From HGM12669 sp048527645 (GTDB taxonomy: Bacteria > Bacillota > Clostridia > Oscillospirales > CAG-272): DNA of 7,099 nt. A model generated the notes under the pieces. That model had not been told where the DNA came from and made no database searches. It saw only the letters and a program-made list of their open reading frames with translations. Location: the NCBI GenBank assembly GCA_048527645.1, contig DBGFNI010000055.1, positions 1 to 7,099 on the forward strand, read 5' to 3'. Positions 1 to 6,603 of the stretch are shown piece by piece. Positions within the stretch are counted from its first letter, which is position 1. Every line of letters begins with the position of its first letter. Position numbers and translations under genes: made by a program.

Positions 1-1
1 A

Positions 2-30
2 TTGACTGTTTCGGTAAAAATAGATATACT
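2..30 (+). promoter_or_regulatory. Sigma-A type promoter of the cytidylate kinase-like gene
   Basis: A -35 box TTGACT (2-7) and a -10 box TATACT (25-30) are separated by exactly 17 nt, each differing from the consensus by one base. Transcription should start near 36-38, giving a leader of about 165 nt before the kinase start at 204. The promoter lies at the extreme left edge, so any upstream operator or UP element is outside the window. This is sequence-based inference; the spacing and match make it strong. Confidence 0.8.
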
Positions 31-36
31 GTAGAG

Positions 37-203
37 GGGGAGCCTTTCCGTGAAACGAAAAGGCAGGCAGGGGATATGCCTGTGCCGCGGGCGAGGGAGC
101 CGGAGCGGCTCACCGTGCGCACCCTTTGCCGGATGTTTCCGGCTTGCAGGCAGTGTTGGGGAAACAATAGATACCGCGGTGCGCGGCGAAACGGAGGTCA
201 TGT
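37..203 (+). promoter_or_regulatory. Long, hairpin-rich 5' leader of the kinase gene
   Basis: No convincing gene lies between the promoter and the kinase. Local hairpins can be read directly: GCCTTT 42-47 with AAAGGC 59-64, AGGCA 65-69 with TGCCT 77-81, GAGCCG 97-102 with CGGCTC 106-111, GCCGGA 128-133 with TCCGGC 138-143, and CCGCG 174-178 with CGCGG 182-186. Alternative long-range helices compete with these: TGCCTG 77-82 with CAGGCA 147-152, and GCGCACC 117-123 with GGTGCGC 178-184. Bases 45-51 can pair with 191-197, which contains the Shine-Dalgarno GGAGG. The arrangement suggests translational control or RNA stability control, but I recognise no known riboswitch consensus, and GC-rich DNA makes some pairings by chance. 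Confidence 0.35.
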
Positions 204-833
204 ATGAATACGATCATCACCATCGGAAGGGAATACGGAAGCGGCGGAAAGGAAATCGCCGCGATTTTGGCAAAACGCTTTGATATTCCCTGCTATGACA
301 GGGAACTGATTTTGCTTGCCGCGGAAAAGAGCGGCTTGTCGCGCGACGTGCTCGAACGAGTGGATGAGACGGCGACCAACAGCTTTTTGTATGCGATTTC
401 GACCGGGAACTACGGTATGGGCGGCATATACGGCAGCATGGATCTTCCGCTCAACGACAAGCTCTTTATCGCGCAGTCCAATGTCATCCGCGAGGCGGCG
501 GAGGCGGGGCCGTGCGTCATTGTCGGGCGTTGCGCGGACGCGGTGTTAGCTCAGTGGGGCAATGTGGTCTCAGTGTTTATTTGGGCTGAGATGGATTACC
601 GCATGAAAAATGTGATGGCGCGGGAAAACGTCACCGACAAGAAAGCCGTGGAAATCATTGCGAAAAAGGATAAAAAGCGCGCGTCGTACTATAATTTTTA
701 TACACAGAAAACCTGGGGCGTGCGGCAGAGCTACGATCTGTGCATCAACCATACGCAGCTTGACGCGCAGGCGTGCGCCGACATCATTGCGGACTATGTG
801 CTGGCGCGTGAGGCGCGAGTAGCGGCTCAATAA
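204..833 (+). CDS. Cytidylate kinase-like family P-loop protein
   Basis: This 209-residue cytoplasmic protein matches the cytidylate kinase-like family common in Clostridia. It is related to Cmk, which phosphorylates CMP/dCMP, but it is a separate branch whose substrate is generally unproven. The N-terminus IITIGREYGSGGKEIA (residues 4-19) carries the family's REYGSGG signature and P-loop, with K16 as the phosphate-binding lysine. The segment VIVGRCAD (105-112) is the second typical strand-turn, and the Lys/Arg-rich stretch KKDKKRASYY (154-163), followed by FYTQKTWG, resembles the lid and the family's conserved C-terminal part. GGAGG at 193-197 lies 6 nt before the ATG at 204 and fixes this start over an out-of-frame ATG at 200. 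The gene is transcribed alone, from the promoter at 2-30 to the terminator at 956-997. The family call is confident; the substrate is not known. Confidence 0.88.
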   Translation: MNTIITIGREYGSGGKEIAAILAKRFDIPCYDRELILLAAEKSGLSRDVLERVDETATNSFLYAISTGNYGMGGIYGSMDLPLNDKLFIAQSNVIREAAEAGPCVIVGRCADAVLAQWGNVVSVFIWAEMDYRMKNVMARENVTDKKAVEIIAKKDKKRASYYNFYTQKTWGVRQSYDLCINHTQLDAQACADIIADYVLAREARVAAQ

Positions 834-844
834 ATCCGCTTTTG

Positions 845-946
845 CTTCTGCCACATGTGCGCAAGCCGATCTGCGAAACGTGCCCGGTTTTGCTTGCGTT
901 AAGGTGCGGTAAAGCAAGAAATATGTGTGGCTGTTAGCAGCAGAAG
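845..946 (+). other. Candidate structured RNA segment in the kinase 3' region
   Basis: The stretch between the kinase stop and the terminator holds no gene but folds on paper. CTTCTG 845-850 pairs with CAGAAG 941-946. The adjoining CCACATGT 851-858 pairs with ATGTGTGG 923-930, including two G-U pairs. Inside, bases 859-866 pair with 892-899, containing GCAAGC with GCTTGC. An alternative helix CTTGC 893-897 with GCAAG 914-918 excludes the inner one. With 42 bases between its promoter-distal pairing arms and the terminator end, it could be a 3'-derived small RNA or just a stabilising 3' UTR. I match it to no known RNA family, and no dedicated promoter is evident. Confidence 0.3.
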
Positions 947-955
947 AATCAAACG

Positions 956-997
956 AAAAAGGCGGTGCAATCCCATGGGGATTGCACCGCCTTTTTT
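956..997. terminator. Bidirectional Rho-independent terminator between convergent genes
   Basis: A perfect 14-bp inverted repeat, GGCGGTGCAATCCC (961-974) and GGGATTGCACCGCC (978-991), encloses an ATG triloop. It is followed by six T (992-997) and preceded by five A (956-960), so each strand has a U-tract after the hairpin. It ends the kinase transcript on the + strand and the lipoprotein-nifS-hydrolase transcript on the - strand, whose last stop is at 1063. Confidence 0.95.
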
Positions 998-1062
998 GTC
1001 AATCGGCTTGCGCGGGGGAGATACCGGAATCGGGAATCCCGGCGCGCGCTTTGCAGGGAATA

Positions 1063-2514
1063 TTACGCGTCGCGCAGGCAGAGCATAAAGGCAGGCATCG
1101 ACTGATCTTCGGAGAAGACGCGCTTGCCGAAAGCGGGGAACTGCTCGCGGTGCAGCTTCAGCTGCGCGCCGCAGCGCTCCACCTCATCCGTCACATCATA
1201 GGCGGTGTCATCTGCCAGATCCTGCACCCAGACGCGCTTGTTTGCGATATCCTGCTCATAGCGCAGGGTCAGCGAATTGTAGGATTCGCCGAAGATGCCC
1301 ACTGCGCTCTCGGCGCTTGCCACGTCAATGGTGATGTCTGCATATGCCCAGCAGTTTTCCCAATCCTTGACGGTGCGGCGCGTTGCGTAAACGCCGACGG
1401 CGCCCGTCTCGGGATGAGTTGCGCAGAGCACCCAGGGCTGATACTGACCGATTTCCAGACGGACTTCTGCCAGGGGCATGTTCCGCGACAGGCGGCAGGG
1501 GGCGCTTTGCCGGATGACGTTTTTGTCAGGATACATAAACTCGTTGCACATCCACTCGTCGTCCACAAAGTTGCCTTCGTTCTTCACGGCGAAGGGCGGC
1601 ATGATTTTCTGCCAATGGAGCGCGCGGATACATTCGGACCAGGTTCCGGCGTGGCGCAGGGGATGGCGCATGATGCCGGCTGTACAGCCGAAAGCAGCAG
1701 CAAAATAGACCTCGTCCTCCACATTGATAATATGCTTGCTGCCGTTGTTCTCATCCAGTTTGGGTGCGACCTTGAGCAGGGCAGACACGCGGGATACGGT
1801 GGTCGGGATCAGGGTGATGCCGCCGCAGTCGTAGGAACGGTAATAGTCGCTGACGTTGAATACACGCAGCACATGGCGCTCCCGTGCTTCCCGTTCTGCG
1901 CGGGTTTCGCGATCCGGCTCCGGTGCGGCGCTGCCGCAGACATGCGCGTGTTCCACTTGCAGGGAGGGAGCGTACTGACGGACGATTTTGGTCAGGTTTT
2001 CCCGTGCCAGCGCGTTGTTCCAATAGTGCTGACCCCAGTCCATCTTCCAGTAGCAGATGCCTGCCTCGTTGGACCATTTTGCCAGCTTGATCCAGTGTGC
2101 GACATATTCGTCCATGTTATACATCACATCGGTTTGGCGGCTGATCTGCATCGGCATCCACAGACCCACTCCCGCAAAGCCGTAGCTCTTTGTGCGGTCA
2201 ACCAGCCATTTGAGCGCCTGCGGCGGCGTCATGCCCTTGGTAGAGGGGAAGCGTTCGGGATCGGGATAACCGACGCCGTAGCGGTAGATTTCCTCCGGGT
2301 TGCGCGTGCCGTAGGGGACATCCCAACCGTCGTCAAAAACGACAATCAGCTCGTCCTTGCGTCCGTTTTCGTCGGGGTAGGTGGACAGCAGACCGCGCTG
2401 CCCGAAGACACGCTCTTCATCCATGCCTTCGGCGCCGCCCTGTGTGCACCAGGTACAGTAGTAATTGCCTTTCCAACTGTCGCCTGTAAGGGCTTTCTTG
2501 GGGATCAGATTCAT
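1063..2514 (-). CDS. Glycoside hydrolase-like protein, resembling clan GH-D (alpha-galactosidase-type) TIM barrels
   Basis: This 483-residue protein has no signal peptide or membrane segment, so it should be cytoplasmic. Two motifs recall GH27/GH36 enzymes: FDDGW (60-64) at the end of an early barrel strand, and YWKMDWG (155-161), where D159 sits in the K-x-D nucleophile position. D223 in NVSDYYRSYD (220-229) is a possible acid/base. Residues about 15-310 would form the barrel, and about 345-483 look like a C-terminal beta domain. If active it would release a sugar from a small imported glycoside by a retaining mechanism, but the substrate cannot be read from sequence. AAGGAGA (2521-2527) lies 6 nt before the ATG, a strong start. 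The gene follows nifS by 23 nt and ends at the shared terminator, so it is the last gene of that operon. No transporter or sugar regulator is adjacent, which is odd for a sugar enzyme. The assignment rests on motifs only; a divergent or inactive family member is possible. Confidence 0.6.
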   Translation of the reverse strand: MNLIPKKALTGDSWKGNYYCTWCTQGGAEGMDEERVFGQRGLLSTYPDENGRKDELIVVFDDGWDVPYGTRNPEEIYRYGVGYPDPERFPSTKGMTPPQALKWLVDRTKSYGFAGVGLWMPMQISRQTDVMYNMDEYVAHWIKLAKWSNEAGICYWKMDWGQHYWNNALARENLTKIVRQYAPSLQVEHAHVCGSAAPEPDRETRAEREARERHVLRVFNVSDYYRSYDCGGITLIPTTVSRVSALLKVAPKLDENNGSKHIINVEDEVYFAAAFGCTAGIMRHPLRHAGTWSECIRALHWQKIMPPFAVKNEGNFVDDEWMCNEFMYPDKNVIRQSAPCRLSRNMPLAEVRLEIGQYQPWVLCATHPETGAVGVYATRRTVKDWENCWAYADITIDVASAESAVGIFGESYNSLTLRYEQDIANKRVWVQDLADDTAYDVTDEVERCGAQLKLHREQFPAFGKRVFSEDQSMPAFMLCLRDA

Positions 2515-2537
2515 GATAACTCTCCTTATAATGCAGT

Positions 2538-3728
2538 TTATTTCGATCGGAATCTTACCAGTGTTTGCAGCATAGACGCCAGTGCGTCCAGCAGCGTATC
2601 CAGTTCTTCTTTCGTGTTTTCATGGGAAAGGGAAATGCGCAGCGTGCTGTCCGCCTGATCGCGGTCCAGTCCGAATGCCTGCAAAGTGTGGCTGACCTTC
2701 CCGCTGTTTGCGGCGCATGCAGAGCCGGCGGAGACGCAGATGCCGCGTGTCGACAGGGCGTTGAGCGCCGTGTTGCTTTTGATGTACGGCAGGGTGATGC
2801 TGATGATATGCGGGGCACATTGCCCGTTTTTCGGCTCGTTGATACGGATTTCGTGCAGTGCGGGGGTGGCGGCGAGCTGCTGTGTGAAATGCCGGCGCAG
2901 CTGCACGATCGTTTGCAGTCTTTGCCGCATTTCTTCCGCGCCCTCCGCGGCAGCCGCACCGAAGCCGGCAATGCCGGGAAGGTTGTAGGTTCCCGAACGG
3001 AAATTCTGCTCCTGTCCGCCGCCGAATATCACCGGGGCGAGATGCTTGCCCTTCAGCACGTTTGCGCTCAGATACAGTGCGCCCACCCCTTTCGGGCCGT
3101 GCACCTTATGCGCCGAAACGGTGATCAGATCCGCGCCGGTCGCACTTAGCGGACGCGGCAGCTTCAAAAAGCCCTGCACGGCGTCGGTGTGAATCACCAC
3201 ATCTGGGTTTTCCCGCCGTGCTGCCGCGCCGATGGCGGCAATATCGTTCACCGCGCCGGTCTCGTTGTTGACCAGCATACAGCTGACCAAAAAGGGCTTT
3301 TTGCTTTCCGAGAGCACACGGCGGTAACAGTCCATATCAAATACGCCGCCCACAGTGGGGATGCGTATCACCTCAAAGCCCTCCTGCTCCAGCTGCCGCG
3401 CCGGCTGTTCCACCGCGGGATGCTCGCTGTCGCTGATGATGATGCGTCCGCCGCGGCGGCTTTGCTTTGCGTGCGCAACGCCGCACAGCGCCATGTTGTC
3501 CGCCTCTGTTCCGCTCGCCGTGAAGACCAGCTGTGCGGGCTTGGCGTCGGCAAAGCCCATTGCGCAAAGCACTTGCTTGCGCGCGGCGGTGAGCAGATGC
3601 TCTGCATCCAGCCCCGCGCAGTGCAGGGAGGAGGGATTGCCCCAGCATTGTGTCAGCGCCTGCTCCATGGCTGCAACGGCTTTTTCGCTCGGCCGTGTTG
3701 TGGCGCTGTTGTCCAGATAAATCATCAT
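2538..3728 (-). CDS. Cysteine desulfurase, NifS/IscS type (class V aminotransferase fold)
   Basis: The protein uses pyridoxal phosphate to take sulfur from L-cysteine, leaving alanine and a persulfide for Fe-S clusters, tRNA thiolation or cofactors. Its 396 residues are the usual length. It opens with the family start IYLDNSATT. H103 in SEH (101-103) would stack on the cofactor, N155 and D182 (HTDAVQ 180-185) contact the ring, and K208 in SAHK forms the Schiff base. C338 in AGSACAANSG (334-343) is the catalytic persulfide cysteine, followed by the short mobile loop typical of the NifS-like group. All key residues are present. The start at 3728 is served by GAGGG overlapping the lipoprotein stop, 10 nt upstream, which suggests translational coupling. 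A second in-frame ATG follows directly. No iscU scaffold or thiI partner is next to it here. The family is certain; the nifS/iscS/sufS-like role is not resolved. Confidence 0.95.
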   Translation of the reverse strand: MMIYLDNSATTRPSEKAVAAMEQALTQCWGNPSSLHCAGLDAEHLLTAARKQVLCAMGFADAKPAQLVFTASGTEADNMALCGVAHAKQSRRGGRIIISDSEHPAVEQPARQLEQEGFEVIRIPTVGGVFDMDCYRRVLSESKKPFLVSCMLVNNETGAVNDIAAIGAAARRENPDVVIHTDAVQGFLKLPRPLSATGADLITVSAHKVHGPKGVGALYLSANVLKGKHLAPVIFGGGQEQNFRSGTYNLPGIAGFGAAAAEGAEEMRQRLQTIVQLRRHFTQQLAATPALHEIRINEPKNGQCAPHIISITLPYIKSNTALNALSTRGICVSAGSACAANSGKVSHTLQAFGLDRDQADSTLRISLSHENTKEELDTLLDALASMLQTLVRFRSK

Positions 3729-3738
3729 CCTTTTGCCC

Positions 3739-4302
3739 TCAACGGAAGGAGAAGCACTCCATCACGCGGCACACATCCTCATAATGCAGATCGAACATAT
3801 CCGGGGTGGAAGTGTAGGTGAGAATATAGATACTGCTACTGTATTCGCACAGCACCATCATCCACTTATATTCCTTTCCGGCGACCTTGCCGGTGAAAAG
3901 ATAGCGATATGCGTCCTTGCCGCCGAGCTTGACGGAGGAACCGTTGTCAGACAGCTCAAAATCCGTAAAGGAAGCGCGGAACTGCTCCGAATAGCTTTCA
4001 AAATATGTTTTCGCATCGGGACAGTTGGTGTCCATGCCCACCGCCGTGACATTCAGATTGGACGCCTGCTCATCCTGCGTGTTCAAACTGGTCATGCCCC
4101 GCGTGGTGTCGACAATCCAATCGCCGGGCGCATACAGCACATACTGCTCGTTTTCCGCTTCAATCGCCACATATCCCCGCGGGATATCCACTCCGGTTTC
4201 CGTGGTTTGGTTTTCGCAGGCGCACAGCGCGCATACCGTCAGGCACAGCGCCGTGATGCAGGTGAGAATCCGCAGGACAGATCTTTGTGAATGCTTCATC
4301 AT
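3739..4302 (-). CDS. PsbP-like lipoprotein
   Basis: This 187-residue secreted lipoprotein starts with basic residues (MMKHSQRSVLR), then a hydrophobic segment (about 12-25) and a lipobox L26-C27-A28-C29. C29 would be lipidated and hold the protein on the outer face of the membrane. The mature part (about 45-187) resembles PsbP/DcrB/Mog1-fold lipoproteins of Firmicutes: a YVLYAPGDW strand, a central LGGKDAYRYLFTG strand (about 136-148) followed by KWMMVLCEY, then a SIYILTYTS strand and a closing helix ending MECFSFR. The function of these is generally unknown; in plants the fold assists photosystem II, which is irrelevant here. The frame stays open another 129 codons upstream, but that part lies inside recG; the start chosen has a ribosome binding site and is followed directly by a signal peptide. 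It is first in the operon with nifS. Confidence 0.85.
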   Translation of the reverse strand: MMKHSQRSVLRILTCITALCLTVCALCACENQTTETGVDIPRGYVAIEAENEQYVLYAPGDWIVDTTRGMTSLNTQDEQASNLNVTAVGMDTNCPDAKTYFESYSEQFRASFTDFELSDNGSSVKLGGKDAYRYLFTGKVAGKEYKWMMVLCEYSSSIYILTYTSTPDMFDLHYEDVCRVMECFSFR

Positions 4303-4310
4303 TTTGGTGT

Positions 4311-4316
4311 TCCTTT
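4311..4316 (-). promoter_or_regulatory. Ribosome binding site fixing the lipoprotein start
   Basis: Read on the - strand this is AAAGGA, 8 nt before the ATG at 4302. It lies downstream of the promoter at 4340-4368, and the signal peptide follows the start directly, so it decides against the longer frame that overlaps recG. Confidence 0.75.
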
Positions 4317-4339
4317 CTTGCCGTTTGGCGTTCACAAAT

Positions 4340-4368
4340 ATGATAATCCAATTGATACGCCGTTTCAA
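4340..4368 (-). promoter_or_regulatory. Sigma-A type promoter of the lipoprotein-nifS-hydrolase operon
   Basis: On the - strand the -35 box TTGAAA (4368-4363) and -10 box TATCAT (4345-4340) are exactly 17 nt apart. Transcription should begin near 4333, leaving about 30 nt before the lipoprotein ATG. It sits in the 97-nt gap after recG, which has no strong terminator, so recG read-through may add to expression. Confidence 0.75.
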
Positions 4369-4399
4369 GTGGTATTTGTAAATTCCGATTTTTCGATCG

Positions 4400-6544
4400 T
4401 TACTGCAAAAGCATTTTCTGCCGCAGGCGCTGATTGCCCGGCTCGGAAAGCGTCGGGTCCTCGCGCAATATTTCCGCCGCCGCGGCAAAGGCGTCGGAAA
4501 CCGTCGCCATATCCTCGCACAAATCCGCCATGCGGAAGCGGATGCCGCCGCTCTGCCGAAATTCCCGATCCAGCAGTCCCCCGCGGCTGAAAAAGTCGCC
4601 GGGACCGCGCAGCTCCAGATCCTTTTTTGCCACCTCAAAGCCGGAGGCCGTTTGCCGCATGGTTTGCAGGCGCTGCTTCGCCGCTTCACTTTGCGCGTCG
4701 CTGATCAGCACGCAGTAGCTTTTTTCTGTGCCGCGCCCCACGCGCCCGCGCAGCTGATGCAACTGCGAGAGGCCGAACAGCTCGGCGTTTTCAATCACGA
4801 TCAGTGTCGCGTTGGGAACGTCAACGCCCACCTCAACAACGGTGGTACACACAAGAATATCCATGTTTCCCGCAGCAAATTCTGACATGACGGCGTCTTT
4901 TTCGTCGCTTTTCATCTTTCCGTGCAGGCATCCGATGCGAAAGGCGGGAAAGACCTGCTGCAGCTCCTGCGCGTATTCCACGGCGCATTTGCGCGCGTCG
5001 CTTTCCTCGTTTTCCACAGGTGAAAACCCGCTGTAATATTCCGCCTGCTCCGCCAGGCGCGCGTCCTCTTCTGTGCGGGAGATCGCGGGGCAAACGATAT
5101 AAGCCTGACGCCCCGCCTGCACCTGCTTTTCCAAAAAGGTGTTGAGGCGCGCACGGTAACTGCTGTCAACACACACCGTCTGCACGGTTTGTCTGCCGGG
5201 GGGCAGCTCGTCGAGGGTGGTTTGCTCCAAGTCGCCGAAGAGCATCAGCGCAAGGGTGCGGGGAATGGGTGTTGCGCTCATGACCAGCACATGCACGCCC
5301 TGCGTTTTGTTTTGCAGTCTGGCGCGCTGCATCACGCCGAAGCGGTGCTGCTCGTCCGTGATCACCAGTCCCAGATTTTCAAATGCAACATCGTCCTGCA
5401 GCAGCGCGTGCGTCCCGATGACCACGGGGATTGCCCCGTCAGACAGTTCCCGCTTGATGCGTTCTTTTTCGCGGGGCTTGGTTGCGCCGATGAGGAGCGT
5501 GACCGGGATGCCCAGCGGCGCAAACAGCTTTTCCAGCGATTTTTGGTGCTGACGCGCCAGAATCTCGGTGGGCGCCATCATCGCCGCCTGATATCCGTTT
5601 TGCACGGCAAGATAAATCGCGGCGGCGGCGCACACGGTTTTGCCGCTGCCCACATCGCCCATCAAAAGGCGGTGCATGGGGCTGCTTTTGCGGCACATAT
5701 CCTGCTGCAAATCAGCCACCGCCCGGCTCTGCGCGCCGGTCAGCGCGTAAGGCAGCGCCCGGAGGAACGGGGCAACATCGTCGCGGGGGCAGGGCAGTGC
5801 CGTCTGCGCGCTTTGCAGTGCGCGCTTTTGCGACAGCCCCAGTGCAAACACCGTTAATTCTTCAAAGATAATTCTTCGCCTTGCACGTTCCAGATCCGCC
5901 GCGCTTTGCGGTCGGTGAATTTGCTGCATGGCGTATTTTTCGCCACAGAGATTGTATTGCTCGCGCACCCGCAGCGGCAGGGAATCCGGCGTGTTTGCCG
6001 GATAGAGCATGGTCAGCGCGCTCTGCACGGCGTCGGAGATGATCTTCTGTGTCAGGCCCTCCCGGGCGGGATAGACCGGCAGCAGAGCGGGGAGGCTCTC
6101 TCCCGTTGTCCCCGGGGCGACGGCCTCTGTTTTCGGATTGATCATCTGTATTTCAAAATGCTCTGCCTGCACCTTGCCGTAGCAGCGCCAGACGCTGCCC
6201 GGGACAAGCGTTTGCCGCCGGTACGGCTGATTGAAAAAGATCAGCTGCAGCCGTCCGCTGTCATCGGCGGCGACGCATTTTGTGATATTCATATTCCGCT
6301 TGAGTACGCGGTATACCGGCGTGCTTTCGATGCGGACGATCACCGAGGCGGTCTGCCCGTGGGACAGCGCCTGCACCGCAGAGAGGTTGCCCCTATTTTC
6401 ATACAGGCGCGGAAAGTGGCAGACAAGATCATACAGATTTCGGATGCCCATCTGTTCAAACAGCTTTTCGCGCTTGTCGCTAATGCCGTGCAAAATGCCG
6501 GGGGACGCGTGAAACAGAAGCTCTGTCTGCGATTGCTCTGCCAT
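4400..6544 (-). CDS. recG: ATP-dependent DNA helicase RecG
   Basis: RecG is a double-stranded DNA translocase that reverses stalled replication forks and branch-migrates Holliday junctions. The 714 residues are slightly above the usual length of about 680-700. An N-terminal wedge/OB domain (about 60-140, with ENRGNLS at 49-55) precedes two RecA-like domains. Walker A is GDVGSGKT (296-303, K302), motif II is DEQH (397-400) followed by RFGV, motif III is SAT (423-425), and motif VI is LRGRVGRG (598-605). AAGGAGGA (6551-6558) is 6 nt before the ATG at 6544, a strong start. The conserved C-terminal LRGPG...RQ.G...AD block (645-674) is interrupted: 13 residues instead of the usual 5 separate GPG from RQ. 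The upstream membrane gene ends 59 nt away with no clear terminator, so they are likely co-transcribed. The identification is secure. Confidence 0.97.
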   Translation of the reverse strand: MAEQSQTELLFHASPGILHGISDKREKLFEQMGIRNLYDLVCHFPRLYENRGNLSAVQALSHGQTASVIVRIESTPVYRVLKRNMNITKCVAADDSGRLQLIFFNQPYRRQTLVPGSVWRCYGKVQAEHFEIQMINPKTEAVAPGTTGESLPALLPVYPAREGLTQKIISDAVQSALTMLYPANTPDSLPLRVREQYNLCGEKYAMQQIHRPQSAADLERARRRIIFEELTVFALGLSQKRALQSAQTALPCPRDDVAPFLRALPYALTGAQSRAVADLQQDMCRKSSPMHRLLMGDVGSGKTVCAAAAIYLAVQNGYQAAMMAPTEILARQHQKSLEKLFAPLGIPVTLLIGATKPREKERIKRELSDGAIPVVIGTHALLQDDVAFENLGLVITDEQHRFGVMQRARLQNKTQGVHVLVMSATPIPRTLALMLFGDLEQTTLDELPPGRQTVQTVCVDSSYRARLNTFLEKQVQAGRQAYIVCPAISRTEEDARLAEQAEYYSGFSPVENEESDARKCAVEYAQELQQVFPAFRIGCLHGKMKSDEKDAVMSEFAAGNMDILVCTTVVEVGVDVPNATLIVIENAELFGLSQLHQLRGRVGRGTEKSYCVLISDAQSEAAKQRLQTMRQTASGFEVAKKDLELRGPGDFFSRGGLLDREFRQSGGIRFRMADLCEDMATVSDAFAAAAEILREDPTLSEPGNQRLRQKMLLQ

Positions 6545-6603
6545 GTTCTTTCCTCCTTTGTTCTATTTTGCTTTGCGCCGTGAAAAGATGCAAAAGGGCT
6601 GCC

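Noticed and set aside
50..283. A 77-codon GTG-start frame in the kinase leader
   Set aside because: It overlaps the first 80 bases of the kinase, is rich in Arg/Gly without any domain, has only a weak G-rich stretch upstream, and covers the region better explained as a structured leader.
1024..1042. CCGG-flanked imperfect palindrome after the hydrolase stop
   Set aside because: The best stem is GGG-AAT-CCC with no T-tract; the nearby perfect terminator at 956-997 explains transcript ending.
925..2658. A 577-codon open frame on the + strand opposite the hydrolase gene
   Set aside because: It begins with GTG inside the 3' region, reads through the strong terminator, has no ribosome binding site and its translation shows no recognisable domain. 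It mirrors the GC-rich codon use of the real - strand gene, which has a good start and catalytic motifs.
2565..3821. + strand frames opposite nifS (2565-3149 and 3189-3821)
   Set aside because: They are antisense shadows of a complete cysteine desulfurase with all catalytic residues; no ribosome binding site or domain supports them.
4384..4398. Small inverted repeat CGAT/ATCG just after the recG stop
   Set aside because: A 4-bp AT-containing stem without a proper T-tract is too weak to call a terminator.
4303..4689. A 129-codon upstream extension of the lipoprotein frame
   Set aside because: It lies mostly inside the recG 3' end in another frame, is Arg/Cys/Ala-rich shadow sequence, and would bury the signal peptide in mid-protein; the start at 4302 has a ribosome binding site and promoter.
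5189..6583. Two long + strand frames (5189-5857 and 5906-6583) opposite recG
   Set aside because: Both are antisense to securely identified helicase domains, lack ribosome binding sites and show no recognisable domains.
6562..6590. Possible recG promoter (TTGCAT, 17 nt, CAAAAT on the - strand)
   Set aside because: Only three of six and four of six bases match the consensus boxes; the short gap and lack of terminator make co-transcription with the membrane gene the simpler reading.
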